A stretch of 17,563 nt of DNA from Bacillota bacterium (GTDB lineage: Bacteria > Bacillota > Clostridia > Peptostreptococcales > Anaerovoracaceae). A program made the position numbers and the translations under genes. The notes under the pieces were generated by a model. That model did not search any database. It was not told the origin of the DNA and was given only the letters and a program-made list of their open reading frames with translations. Positions within the stretch are counted from its first letter, which is position 1. Every line of letters begins with the position of its first letter. Shown one piece after another: positions 7,706-14,769 of this stretch. The DNA lies in contig CAJPNN010000035.1 of assembly GCA_905372035.1 (NCBI GenBank), forward strand, positions 1-17,563, given 5' to 3'.

Positions 7706-9373
7706 TTATACGATAACACTGCCTCCTATAAATTCTCTTAGTATAGAATTGTTCGCCACAGCCGAATCATCTTCCATTACATCAAAAAATCTTAAAAACT
7801 CTAAAAGCCTTCTCGCTTCGGCATATTCGGGTTCATCCTTACCTATCTCTTCAAGTAACGGCTGAGCATATTTTTTCAATATCGTTATCTCATATGAATG
7901 ATTTGAGTTGAAAAATGCATCCGCCTCTCCGCTGAACGGAAAAATATTCTTCTTTTCTCCGTCCCTTACCTTATACCATTCCGAAAGAGTCGCCTTAGCC
8001 GATTTTCCTCTAAATTTATTATCTCTGACTATTCTTCTCAAAAGTCTCGAATCCGTAGTCGGTATCCTGTTATGAACATCAATTCCCAAGGTGGTAAGAG
8101 GGCTTATATATATCTTGAACTTCTCGTCTGAATCTATATTTTCGGTCAGTTTTTCATTGAGACCGTGTATCCCTTCAATAACTATAGGCTGCCCCGGATA
8201 TGCCTTTGTTATCCTCTTCCCGAAAATCTTTTTACCTTCTACAAAATCAAATATCGGAAGGTCAACGGTCTCTCCTGCCAAAAGGGCATTCATATCTCTG
8301 TTGAAAAGATCTATATCAAGTGCCCTCAAATTTTCAAAGTCATATTTACCGTCCTCATCTTTAGGGGTCTGTGACCTTTCCAAAAAAAAGTCATCCGTAC
8401 CGAGGTAAATAGGAGACATGCCGTTAACCTTAAGCTGTATGCAAAGCCTTTGTGCAAATGTCGTCTTTCCTGAAGAAGAAGGTCCCGCAATCAAAATAAT
8501 CCTCTTTTTCTCTTTTAATATCGTATCTGCAAGTTGTGCCACTCTCTTTTCCTGCAACGCTTCAAACAGCATTATAAGCTCTTTACCCTTACCTGCCCTT
8601 ATTTTGCCGTTCAAATCATTTACATATCTTAAACCGATTATATTTCTCCATCGTGCAGCTTCCCTGAACGCTTCATACATCATATATTCATTTTTATACT
8701 CCGGAATCTTATCGGGGCTGTCCCTGTGAGGATATCTTAAAAGTACTCCGTTTTTATACTTTCTTACATCAAACAACTCAAGATAACCTGTTGACGGAAC
8801 CATGCTCCCATAGAAGAAATCTTTAAAGCCGTCTATAGAATAAAAACAGATTTCACTGTTCCCTTTCATGTTTTTCAACAACTCGGTGCGTCTTTTTTGT
8901 CCTATACTCTCAAGAAAATCAACCGCCTCATCTATCTCCGTTATTTCTTTTTCTATAGGCAGATTCATCTTCGTAAGTTCCGCCATTCTTGAAACGATCT
9001 CGGATATTTCCTCATCCGTAACGGGTCTTCCGATTTTTATCTCCGTATAGATCCCTTTATTGAGAGAATTTCCGAGTACAACATCATCTTCTCTCAAGAC
9101 GTCATATATACTTTTCAAATATAGAAGAGACAGGCTTCTTTGATATGCAAACTCGACCGACGGATAGGTCATATCAAGCATTGTAATCTCACATTCTTCA
9201 TAAATCTTATCCGTCAGCTCCACTATCTCATTATCTTTTTTAGCCAGAAGCACGGGATATTTGTACTGCCCCTTATAGTTCAACATTATATTTTCAATTT
9301 TTGTGCCTTTTTTCACATCCAAAAGCATGGCATCCGATTTAGGGGAAAGTTTCAATTTTATTCTGAGAGTCAT
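7706..9373 (-). CDS. Nucleoside kinase with N-terminal TGS domain (uridine kinase/phosphoribulokinase family)
   Basis: With the start used here the protein has 555 residues. Residues 1 to about 65 resemble a TGS domain (MTLRIKLKLS onward), followed by a segment like the threonyl-tRNA synthetase second domain (about 70-230), and then a P-loop kinase domain from about 290 with Walker A GPSSSGKT (297-304), the uridine-kinase-like TDDFF (326-330) and VIEGIHGLN (398-406). This three-part architecture is known in clostridia and Thermotoga, where it is annotated as nucleoside or uridine kinase. The expected role is phosphorylating a ribonucleoside with NTP in the cytosol; the exact substrate cannot be read from sequence. 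The frame extends to 9421, but AGGAGGTG lies five nt before the ATG at 9373, which I take as the start. A promoter with an extended -10 lies just upstream. Confidence 0.85.
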   Translation of the reverse strand: MTLRIKLKLSPKSDAMLLDVKKGTKIENIMLNYKGQYKYPVLLAKKDNEIVELTDKIYEECEITMLDMTYPSVEFAYQRSLSLLYLKSIYDVLREDDVVLGNSLNKGIYTEIKIGRPVTDEEISEIVSRMAELTKMNLPIEKEITEIDEAVDFLESIGQKRRTELLKNMKGNSEICFYSIDGFKDFFYGSMVPSTGYLELFDVRKYKNGVLLRYPHRDSPDKIPEYKNEYMMYEAFREAARWRNIIGLRYVNDLNGKIRAGKGKELIMLFEALQEKRVAQLADTILKEKKRIILIAGPSSSGKTTFAQRLCIQLKVNGMSPIYLGTDDFFLERSQTPKDEDGKYDFENLRALDIDLFNRDMNALLAGETVDLPIFDFVEGKKIFGKRITKAYPGQPIVIEGIHGLNEKLTENIDSDEKFKIYISPLTTLGIDVHNRIPTTDSRLLRRIVRDNKFRGKSAKATLSEWYKVRDGEKKNIFPFSGEADAFFNSNHSYEITILKKYAQPLLEEIGKDEPEYAEARRLLEFLRFFDVMEDDSAVANNSILREFIGGSVIV

Positions 9374-9411
9374 CCCTGCACCTCCTCTTTTGCATTTGTA
9401 TGTTACAATAG

Positions 9412-9444
9412 AGTATAGCACAGATTTATTGAGCTTTCTATCAA
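9412..9444 (-). promoter_or_regulatory. Predicted promoter of the TGS nucleoside kinase
   Basis: On the minus strand, TGCTATACT (9420-9412) forms an extended -10 box. A TTGATA lies at 9444-9439, but the 21-bp spacing is too long for a normal -35, so the promoter probably depends on the extended -10. Transcription would start near 9405, leaving a leader of about 30 nt. It faces away from the phenylacetate-CoA ligase promoter about 85 bp away. Confidence 0.45.
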
Positions 9445-9498
9445 ATATGCAGATATAAAATATTTTGGATAATATACATACTCATTAATCATTTTTTG

Positions 9499-9507
9499 TG
9501 GTACAAT
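9499..9507 (+). promoter_or_regulatory. Predicted extended -10 promoter of the phenylacetate-CoA ligase operon
   Basis: TGGTACAAT (9499-9507) matches an extended -10 box (TGn followed by TACAAT). No good -35 is visible at the expected distance. It also shows that the longest frame, starting at 9498, would begin inside the promoter, supporting the later start at 9564. Confidence 0.42.
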
Positions 9508-9563
9508 GTCAAGAAAAGCTTATTAAAATTAAGCACAAACTTATGAGGAAAAGAGGGATATTT

Positions 9564-10862
9564 ATGATTTGGAACGAAACTATGGAATGTATGAACCCGG
9601 ACCAAAGGCATGAAATACAGAGTCAGCGCTTAAGGGCGACTGTGGATAAAGTTTATACAAAAGTTCCGTTTTACAGAGCCAAGATGCAGGAAGCCGGAGT
9701 TGCTCCGAGCGATATCAAAGAAATTGAAGATATTGTAAAGCTGCCTTTTACGACCAAACAGGACCTGCGTGATGCTTATCCCTTTAACCTCTGTTCCGCA
9801 CCTCAAAGTGAGTTTGCCAGGATTCACGCATCGTCCGGAACTACCGGAAAACCTACCGCTGTTCCCTATACACAAAAAGACTTGGATACATTTGCCGATT
9901 GCGCGGCAAGAGCGATTTGCAGCGCGGGCGGAACCCCTAAAGATGTAGTGCAGATCGCCTACGGGTACGGACTTTTTACCGGCGGCCTGGGTCTCCATGA
10001 CGGAGCGACAAGAATGGGTGCCGCCGTAGTCCCTATTTCCGGCGGAAACACCGGAAATCAGCTTGCACTGATGCAGGATTTCGGAACTACAATCCTCGCA
10101 TGCACGCCTTCATATGCAATGCTCCTTGCAGATGAACTCGAAGCTCAAGGAACGGACACTTCAAAACTTCCTTTGAGAATAGGAATTTTCGGAGCTGAAC
10201 CGTGGTCTTTAGAAATGAAAGCTCAGCTTGAAAAAAAGCTTAATATAAAAGCCTACGACATATATGGCTTAAGCGAGATAATGGGTCCCGGTGTCGGCTC
10301 GGGATGTTCTTCTCAGGACGGGCTTCACATAGCCGAAGATCATTTTTATCCGGAAATTTTAGATCCCGATACGCTGTTACCCGTTCCTGACGGAACTGTA
10401 GGGGAACTCGTTTTCACACATCTTACAAAAGAAGCAATGCCTCTGTTAAGATATAGAACCCGCGACTTGACAAGCCTGAGTCACGGAAAATGCTCGTGCG
10501 GCAGAACAAATGTGAAAATAACGGGAGTTAAAGGACGTTCGGATGATATGCTGATCATTCGAGGCGTCAACGTCTTCCCGTCACAAATAGAAAGCGTGCT
10601 TCTTGAAATCCCCGAGGCCACTTCACATTATCTTATAATCGTAGACCGCAAGGGAAATATGGATACTATTGAAGTACAGGTCGAAATAAACAACAACTAT
10701 ATTTCAGACGAACTCTCGGTTCTGGACGAAATAAAGAAAAAAATAAAGTCAAAGCTCGACAGTTTTCTTAGAATAAATACAAAAGTGACCCTTGTGGAAC
10801 ATAGAACTGTAGAAAGAAGTCAAGGTAAGTCCGTCAGAGTGATCGACAGGAGAAAACTTTAG
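9564..10862 (+). CDS. paaK: Phenylacetate-CoA ligase (adenylate-forming)
   Basis: The enzyme activates an aryl acid such as phenylacetate, with ATP and CoA, to the CoA thioester. The protein has 432 residues with this start, typical for PaaK and much shorter than general acyl-CoA synthetases. Features are the ATP-binding ASSGTTGKPT (89-98), FGAEPWS (209-215), YGLSEIMGPGVG (234-245), the RYRTRD segment (296-301), a CSCGRT turn (310-315), the hinge GRSDDMLIIRGVNVFP (324-339) and a late lysine in RSQGKSVRV (K422), the expected catalytic lysine. The frame opens at 9498, but AGAGGG six nt before the ATG at 9564 decides the start. The next gene encodes an ACT-domain protein whose ribosome binding site overlaps this stop codon, so the two form an operon. 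In anaerobes such enzymes handle aryl acids from aromatic amino-acid fermentation; the partner oxidoreductase genes iorAB are not in the window. Confidence 0.93.
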   Translation: MIWNETMECMNPDQRHEIQSQRLRATVDKVYTKVPFYRAKMQEAGVAPSDIKEIEDIVKLPFTTKQDLRDAYPFNLCSAPQSEFARIHASSGTTGKPTAVPYTQKDLDTFADCAARAICSAGGTPKDVVQIAYGYGLFTGGLGLHDGATRMGAAVVPISGGNTGNQLALMQDFGTTILACTPSYAMLLADELEAQGTDTSKLPLRIGIFGAEPWSLEMKAQLEKKLNIKAYDIYGLSEIMGPGVGSGCSSQDGLHIAEDHFYPEILDPDTLLPVPDGTVGELVFTHLTKEAMPLLRYRTRDLTSLSHGKCSCGRTNVKITGVKGRSDDMLIIRGVNVFPSQIESVLLEIPEATSHYLIIVDRKGNMDTIEVQVEINNNYISDELSVLDEIKKKIKSKLDSFLRINTKVTLVEHRTVERSQGKSVRVIDRRKL

Positions 10863-10874
10863 GAGGTAGGTCAT

Positions 10875-11258
10875 ATGATAGTTAAGCAATTGTCCGTTTT
10901 TTTACAGAATGAAGCGGGAAGAATACTTGAACTTACAGATGTATTAGGTAAAGCAAAAGTAAATATAGAAGCGCTCAGTGTAGCCGAAACAGGCGAATAC
11001 GGCATGGTAAGAATGATAGCGGGTGACATTGAAAAAGCATCTTCTGCACTGAAAAATGCAGGCTTTTCAGTCAACATAACCGATGTTTTAAGAGTTGTTT
11101 TTCCCGACACTCCCGGAGCACTTTGCAAGGCCCTTACCGATTTAAAAAATGCCGGGATAAACGTTTCCTATATGTACGGTTATTCCCACAGTGACGGAAC
11201 CGCCCCTGTAATAATGAAAGTTAACGATATACAAAAAGCCTGTGCCGTTTTAAAATAA
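10875..11258 (+). CDS. Tandem ACT-domain amino-acid-binding protein
   Basis: The 127-residue protein consists of two ACT repeats with no catalytic domain. The first covers about residues 4-65 (QLSVFLQNEAGRILELTDVL, with the ligand-loop region near 10-16), the second about 71-127 (VLRVVFPDTPGALCKALTDL). ACT domains bind small ligands, usually amino acids, at dimer interfaces. AGGAGG begins within the TAG stop of the ligase gene, 12 bp before this ATG, showing tight coupling. The likely role is sensing an aromatic amino acid or related ligand to adjust the ligase; this is inference from the pairing, which recurs in clostridia. The protein ends directly after the last ACT helix, which from memory is about 10-15 residues shorter than many relatives. 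Confidence 0.87.
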   Translation: MIVKQLSVFLQNEAGRILELTDVLGKAKVNIEALSVAETGEYGMVRMIAGDIEKASSALKNAGFSVNITDVLRVVFPDTPGALCKALTDLKNAGINVSYMYGYSHSDGTAPVIMKVNDIQKACAVLK

Positions 11259-11426
11259 ATCGAAAGGAAAAGTCATGCCGTTAATATTTTCAATTACACC
11301 GTTTTAAAAAAACAGTGCAGCCCCACCGATTTCATAAAAAAAATTCAGTGACTGATTAATGAGGATCTCCATCCGTTTAAAAATTAAAACCATGAAAAAA
11401 AATAGCATGAACTGATATGGTAAACT
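11259..11426. other. Intergenic gap with a 10-codon open frame
   Basis: No normal gene is present. A 10-codon frame (ATG 11275, TAA ending 11307; MPLIFSITPF) has AAAGGA eight to nine nt upstream. An 11-bp direct repeat CCGTTTTAAAA occurs at 11245-11255 and 11299-11309, each copy covering the end of a frame. Positions 11315-11336 resemble, on the minus strand, a repeat unit seen between the kinase and pcrA. No convincing terminator is visible, so alkD may be read from the paaK promoter. Confidence 0.4.
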
Positions 11427-12119
11427 ATGAACAAAAAAACTATAAAAGAAACTCTCTTTGAGATGCAGGACAATGCCTACAAAGATTTTAACAAAAAACT
11501 GATTCCGAACATTGACGAAAATCTTATGATAGGGATCAGGGTCCCGGAGCTCAGACGCTTTGCAAAAAATCTCTACCGTAACGACCCCGAGCGGACAAAT
11601 ATTTTTCTTGATACTCTTCCTCATCATTATATGGAAGAAAATCACCTTCACGGTTTCCTTATTGAATGTTTTAACGATTTTGATCATGTAATATATTTGA
11701 CGGAAAAATTCTTGCCATATATAGATAATTGGGCGACATGTGATTCTTTCTCTCCCAAAATATTTAAAAAATATCCTGATGAAGTATATGATAAAATTAA
11801 GTTTTGGATCACATCTTCACACACATATACCATACGCTATGCAATAGGATTGTTGTTGTCAAACTTTCTCGATGACGAGTTTGAGCCGGAAATGTTGAAA
11901 AAGGTATCGGCTTTAAGATCCGACGATTATTATGTGAACATGATGATAGCCTGGTATTTTGCGACCGCACTTGCAAAACAAAGAGAATACACTCTTCCTT
12001 ATATAGAGTCAAAATGTCTTGATGCGTGGACTCACAACAAAGCAATACAAAAATCCGTCGAAAGCAGACGTATAAGCGATATCGACAAAGCTTACCTTAG
12101 AACATTGAAACTGAAATAA
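11427..12119 (+). CDS. AlkD-like DNA alkylation repair protein (HEAT-repeat DNA glycosylase family)
   Basis: The 230-residue all-helical protein matches the AlkC/AlkD family, whose HEAT-like repeats hold damaged DNA and excise bulky N3- or N7-alkylated purines without base flipping. Recognisable segments are IGIRVPELRRFAK (35-47), NWATCDSF (101-108), YTIRYAIGLLLSNF (134-147), DYYVNMMIAWYFATALA (167-183) and WTHNKAIQKSVESRRI (201-216). W102, D106 and R137 occupy the places of the catalytic Trp, Asp and Arg of Bacillus cereus AlkD by pattern, so an active enzyme is likely. The ATG at 11427 has only a weak ribosome binding site (ATGGT-like), suggesting modest translation. It follows the ACT gene on the same strand by 168 bp. 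Confidence 0.88.
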   Translation: MNKKTIKETLFEMQDNAYKDFNKKLIPNIDENLMIGIRVPELRRFAKNLYRNDPERTNIFLDTLPHHYMEENHLHGFLIECFNDFDHVIYLTEKFLPYIDNWATCDSFSPKIFKKYPDEVYDKIKFWITSSHTYTIRYAIGLLLSNFLDDEFEPEMLKKVSALRSDDYYVNMMIAWYFATALAKQREYTLPYIESKCLDAWTHNKAIQKSVESRRISDIDKAYLRTLKLK

Positions 12120-12313
12120 ATTATATATCAGGAAATCGGCAAAACATTTTCGAACTGTCGGATACTGAAATAAAAAACGCTACCACCGCCTTTTCCCAAT
12201 AGTTACAGTATTAAAAAAAACAGCTTTCGCCCTATAGTCCAAAAGCTGTTTCGTCGATTTGTTTTCCTAAAATTCAGATTCTATCCCGGCTTATATTGTA
12301 TTTATAAAATACC
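12120..12313. other. Intergenic gap between convergent alkD and ydbC-like genes
   Basis: It contains the terminator hairpin of the minus-strand PC4-like gene at 12211-12251. It also has a GAAATCGGCA at 12132-12141 that is identical to a 10-mer of the repeat segment upstream of pcrA. Nothing else is supported. Confidence 0.5.
12211..12251 (-). terminator. Rho-independent terminator of the ydbC-like gene
   Basis: AAACAGCTTT (minus strand 12251-12242) and AAAGCTGTTT (12227-12218) form a perfect 10-bp stem with a 14-nt loop. On the minus strand it is followed by a run of T's (plus-strand poly-A at 12213-12220). It lies about 60 bp beyond the stop of the PC4-like gene. On the plus strand the T-tract is interrupted, so it would be a weaker terminator for alkD. 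Confidence 0.8.
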
Positions 12314-12562
12314 CTATGCCAATTCCAAGCTGTTCAGTATGTCTCTCAATGCCGTCGCCTGTTCTTCATTCAAGGTAACACCCCTTGACATCTTAACGTG
12401 CTCGGGATCCCATTCCCTTATATCATATTTGGCTTCTCCTCCGTTCCAAGAAACAAGGTTGACTTCCTTTGTCCAACCCTTGTTGTTTTCGGAAATCACT
12501 CCTATATGTTCCTTTATTTCGAAAGTCACTTCCCTGCTGCTCATATCACTTTTTACTGCCAT
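12314..12562 (-). CDS. ydbC: YdbC/PC4-like single-stranded nucleic acid-binding protein
   Basis: The 82-residue protein matches the bacterial PC4-like YdbC family, small homodimers related to the eukaryotic coactivator PC4 that bind single-stranded DNA (shown structurally for Lactococcus lactis YdbC). The characteristic stretch is GWTKEVNLVSWNGGEAKYDI (29-48) followed by REWDPEHVKMSRGVTL (49-64) and a C-terminal helix (65-80). No signal peptide or membrane segment is present, so it acts in the cytosol. AAAGGA lies 8 nt before the ATG at 12562. It is a single-gene unit with a perfect consensus promoter (12604-12632) and its own terminator, which predicts strong constitutive expression. Its cellular role is not established from sequence. 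Confidence 0.86.
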   Translation of the reverse strand: MAVKSDMSSREVTFEIKEHIGVISENNKGWTKEVNLVSWNGGEAKYDIREWDPEHVKMSRGVTLNEEQATALRDILNSLELA

Positions 12563-12603
12563 ATTTCAATTCCTTTCCGCCACATCGATAATCCTTTTCC
12601 ATT

Positions 12604-12632
12604 ATTATACATTTTTATTCATTTTATGTCAA
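12604..12632 (-). promoter_or_regulatory. Perfect consensus sigma-A promoter of the ydbC-like gene
   Basis: On the minus strand, TTGACA (12632-12627) and TATAAT (12609-12604) are separated by exactly 17 bp, an exact match to the housekeeping consensus. Transcription would start near 12597, giving a leader of about 35 nt. The remaining part of the 12563-12766 gap is AT-rich; I see no strong terminator for the upstream importer operon in it, only a near-palindrome TGCT...AGCA at about 12746-12762 without a T-run. Confidence 0.85.
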
Positions 12633-12766
12633 TATCCTTGTCCTTTATTTTATATTTTTTACGATTTTTTCATCACTTTTCTTTTTTATATGTTTATGCT
12701 CCGTTTATATCCCGTTTTTTAGTTTTAGACTTTTTTCTCTGCATTTTGCTAATATTATAAGCACTT

Positions 12767-13693
12767 TTACCTCTCTTCTCTAAAGTACGATTTTGAAAGG
12801 TCCGCAGGTCCCTTATCTTCTTTCTTGTTCTTATGTGTACTGATTATTACTATCAATATCGTAGCCACATAAGGTATCATATCCACCAAATACTGCGAAA
12901 TATGTATTCCTACACTTTGCAGCCTAAGTCCCAGGATGTTTAAAGCACCGAAAAGATACGCCCCGACAAGCGCCTTTGACGGTTTCCATGAAGCAAAAAT
13001 TACCAGTGCCACGGCTATCCATCCTCTTCCCGTAACAACATCCGCCTGCCAGATAGGAACCGTAACCAACGCCAAATATGCTCCTCCAAGTCCGCAAAGC
13101 GCACCGCCTGCAATTATATTTGCATATCTGTATCTCGTAACATTTATACCTGATGCATCCGCACTTCCGGCACTTTCGCCCACCGCTCTGCAATTAAGCC
13201 CTATTCTCGTTCTGTTCAGATAGATTGCCGCAAATATTACACATATATAGCCTAAATACACAAATACATCCTGTTTAAAGAATACAGGTCCTATAAATGG
13301 TATGTCTCCAAGAAGCGGTATATTACGCTCCGCAAAAAATCCTTTTATGGCATCGGGAACTGCAAATCCGATTTTGTTTTCTCCGACAAAACTTGCAAAT
13401 CCGGTTCCGAATATAGTCAGAGTAAGTCCCGTAACAACTTGATTTGCTCTGAGCGAAACCGTTATAACGGCAAATATAAAGGCTCCCGCACCACCGGCTA
13501 AAAGCGCTGCAAGCAGCGCCACATACGGACTGCCCGTAACATAGCCTCCTGTAAAGCCCATGACCGCCCCCATAAGCATCATCCCTTCAACACCGAGGTT
13601 GAGCGATCCTGATTTTTCAGTAATAAGTTCTCCCAAAGTTGCGAATAAAAGAGGTGTTCCTGCGACTACAGCAGCCGCTAAAAATTCTACCAT
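12767..13693 (-). CDS. nupQ: BMP-type ABC importer permease (NupQ/YufQ-like)
   Basis: This 308-residue membrane protein is the second permease of a nucleoside-type ABC importer. It is highly hydrophobic with about eight or more membrane segments and carries the family signature EKSGSLNLGVEGMMLMGA (26-43), with further conserved parts such as LRANQVVTGLTLTIFGTG (85-102) and NRTRIGLNCRAVGESAGSADASGINV near the middle, the loop that contacts the ATPase. Its ATG shares one base with the stop of the preceding permease gene (TAATG), and AAGGAGGTG lies upstream, so the two are translationally coupled. It is the last gene of the four-gene operon. Confidence 0.88.
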   Translation of the reverse strand: MVEFLAAAVVAGTPLLFATLGELITEKSGSLNLGVEGMMLMGAVMGFTGGYVTGSPYVALLAALLAGGAGAFIFAVITVSLRANQVVTGLTLTIFGTGFASFVGENKIGFAVPDAIKGFFAERNIPLLGDIPFIGPVFFKQDVFVYLGYICVIFAAIYLNRTRIGLNCRAVGESAGSADASGINVTRYRYANIIAGGALCGLGGAYLALVTVPIWQADVVTGRGWIAVALVIFASWKPSKALVGAYLFGALNILGLRLQSVGIHISQYLVDMIPYVATILIVIISTHKNKKEDKGPADLSKSYFREER

Positions 13694-14769
13694 TACGCCA
13701 CCTCCTTAACTTTTCCGTTCCTGAAAGTAACTTTATATTGTATAAAAAATTCACTGCCCAGTACGAAAAATAATATCAGACCCTGCACTATCTGTGCCAC
13801 GGCCTCCGGTACTTCCATAGCGATCTGTATATATGCTCCGCCTTGAAGAAGTATAGCAAAGGCTATACAAACTATAACCACCGCCAAAGCGTTAAGCCTT
13901 GCCAGCCATGTTGTGATTATGGCAGTAAAACCGTATCCTGTTGAAATTCCGGCTATCAAACTCTTTTCAATTGCCGACGCCTGAATCATTCCCGTAAGAC
14001 CGCACAGTCCCCCGGATATGAACATCGCCGCCATTATTATCGCTTTTGTATTCATACCTGCATATTTGGCAGTTTCGATACTTTCACCCACGACCGATAT
14101 CTCGTATCCCAACTTCGTTTTATTCATCAGAAAATATATAATCAAAACCGCTATTACAGCTATTACCCAGCCTGCATGTACTCCGAACACCTGGGGCATC
14201 AAAGCGTTATCCGGAAACGGCGGAATCTTCGGAAATCCGTTGGCATTAGGGTCTTTCCACGGACCGTACTGCAAATATGTAACGAATTTTATCGCTATAT
14301 AATTTAACATCAAAGTAAAAATAGTCTCGTTCGTACCCATCTTCGCCTTAAAAAATGCGGGAATAAGCGCCCATAATCCCCCTGCGATCATCGCCGCTAT
14401 TATCATTGCTATAAGCATTATCGGCTGAGGAACATTCGGCGACCACTTAAGAGCCACAACGGCGGCGGCAGTCGCTCCGATAACTATCTGTCCCTCTCCT
14501 CCTATATTCCAAAACTTCATTTTGAATGCAACCAGGATCCCGAGCGAAGTAATTATCAGAGGTATAGCCTTGACTATTGTCTGTTTTATCCTTATCTCCG
14601 TACCTAAAGCCCCCTCGATCATAGCTCTGAAAATTCCTATCGGATTTAATCCGAATATCAGAATTATTATTCCTGCCGCAACTATCGATCCTAATACCGA
14701 TACAAGCCTTATTATCGCCACTTTATTTTTCGGAAGATCTTCTCTTTTATTTATTTTTATCCTATTCAT
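13693..14769 (-). CDS. nupP: BMP-type ABC importer permease (NupP/YufP-like)
   Basis: The first permease has 358 residues. A charged N-terminal tail (NRIKINKREDLPKNK) is followed by a membrane segment at about 18-40 and roughly nine more. The family signature FWNIGGEGQIVIGA (86-99) and the cytoplasmic loop GYEISVVGESIETAKYAGM are conserved in nucleoside/BMP permeases. The frame can start with GTG at 14772, but GGGAGG lies five nt before the ATG at 14769, the better spacing. The start overlaps the end of the ATPase gene by 8 bp (ATGAATAG), indicating coupled translation. Confidence 0.88.
   Translation of the reverse strand: MNRIKINKREDLPKNKVAIIRLVSVLGSIVAAGIIILIFGLNPIGIFRAMIEGALGTEIRIKQTIVKAIPLIITSLGILVAFKMKFWNIGGEGQIVIGATAAAVVALKWSPNVPQPIMLIAMIIAAMIAGGLWALIPAFFKAKMGTNETIFTLMLNYIAIKFVTYLQYGPWKDPNANGFPKIPPFPDNALMPQVFGVHAGWVIAVIAVLIIYFLMNKTKLGYEISVVGESIETAKYAGMNTKAIIMAAMFISGGLCGLTGMIQASAIEKSLIAGISTGYGFTAIITTWLARLNALAVVIVCIAFAILLQGGAYIQIAMEVPEAVAQIVQGLILFFVLGSEFFIQYKVTFRNGKVKEVA

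Noticed and set aside
9498..9563. Extended start of the phenylacetate-CoA ligase
   Set aside because: It would begin within the predicted -10 region; the ribosome binding site before 9564 and the family length favour the shorter protein.
9630..9998. 122-codon minus-strand frame opposite paaK
   Set aside because: Antisense shadow within the conserved coding region of the ligase; no recognisable domain.
12339..12760. Overlapping plus-strand frames of 127 and 120 codons across ydbC and its promoter
   Set aside because: Phe/Ile/Leu/Tyr-rich translation of AT-rich promoter DNA; the minus-strand PC4-like gene with consensus promoter and terminator explains the region.
12746..12762. Near-palindrome after the last importer gene as a terminator
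   Set aside because: The stem is AT-rich with a central mismatch and no T-run follows on the minus strand, so I do not call it a terminator.
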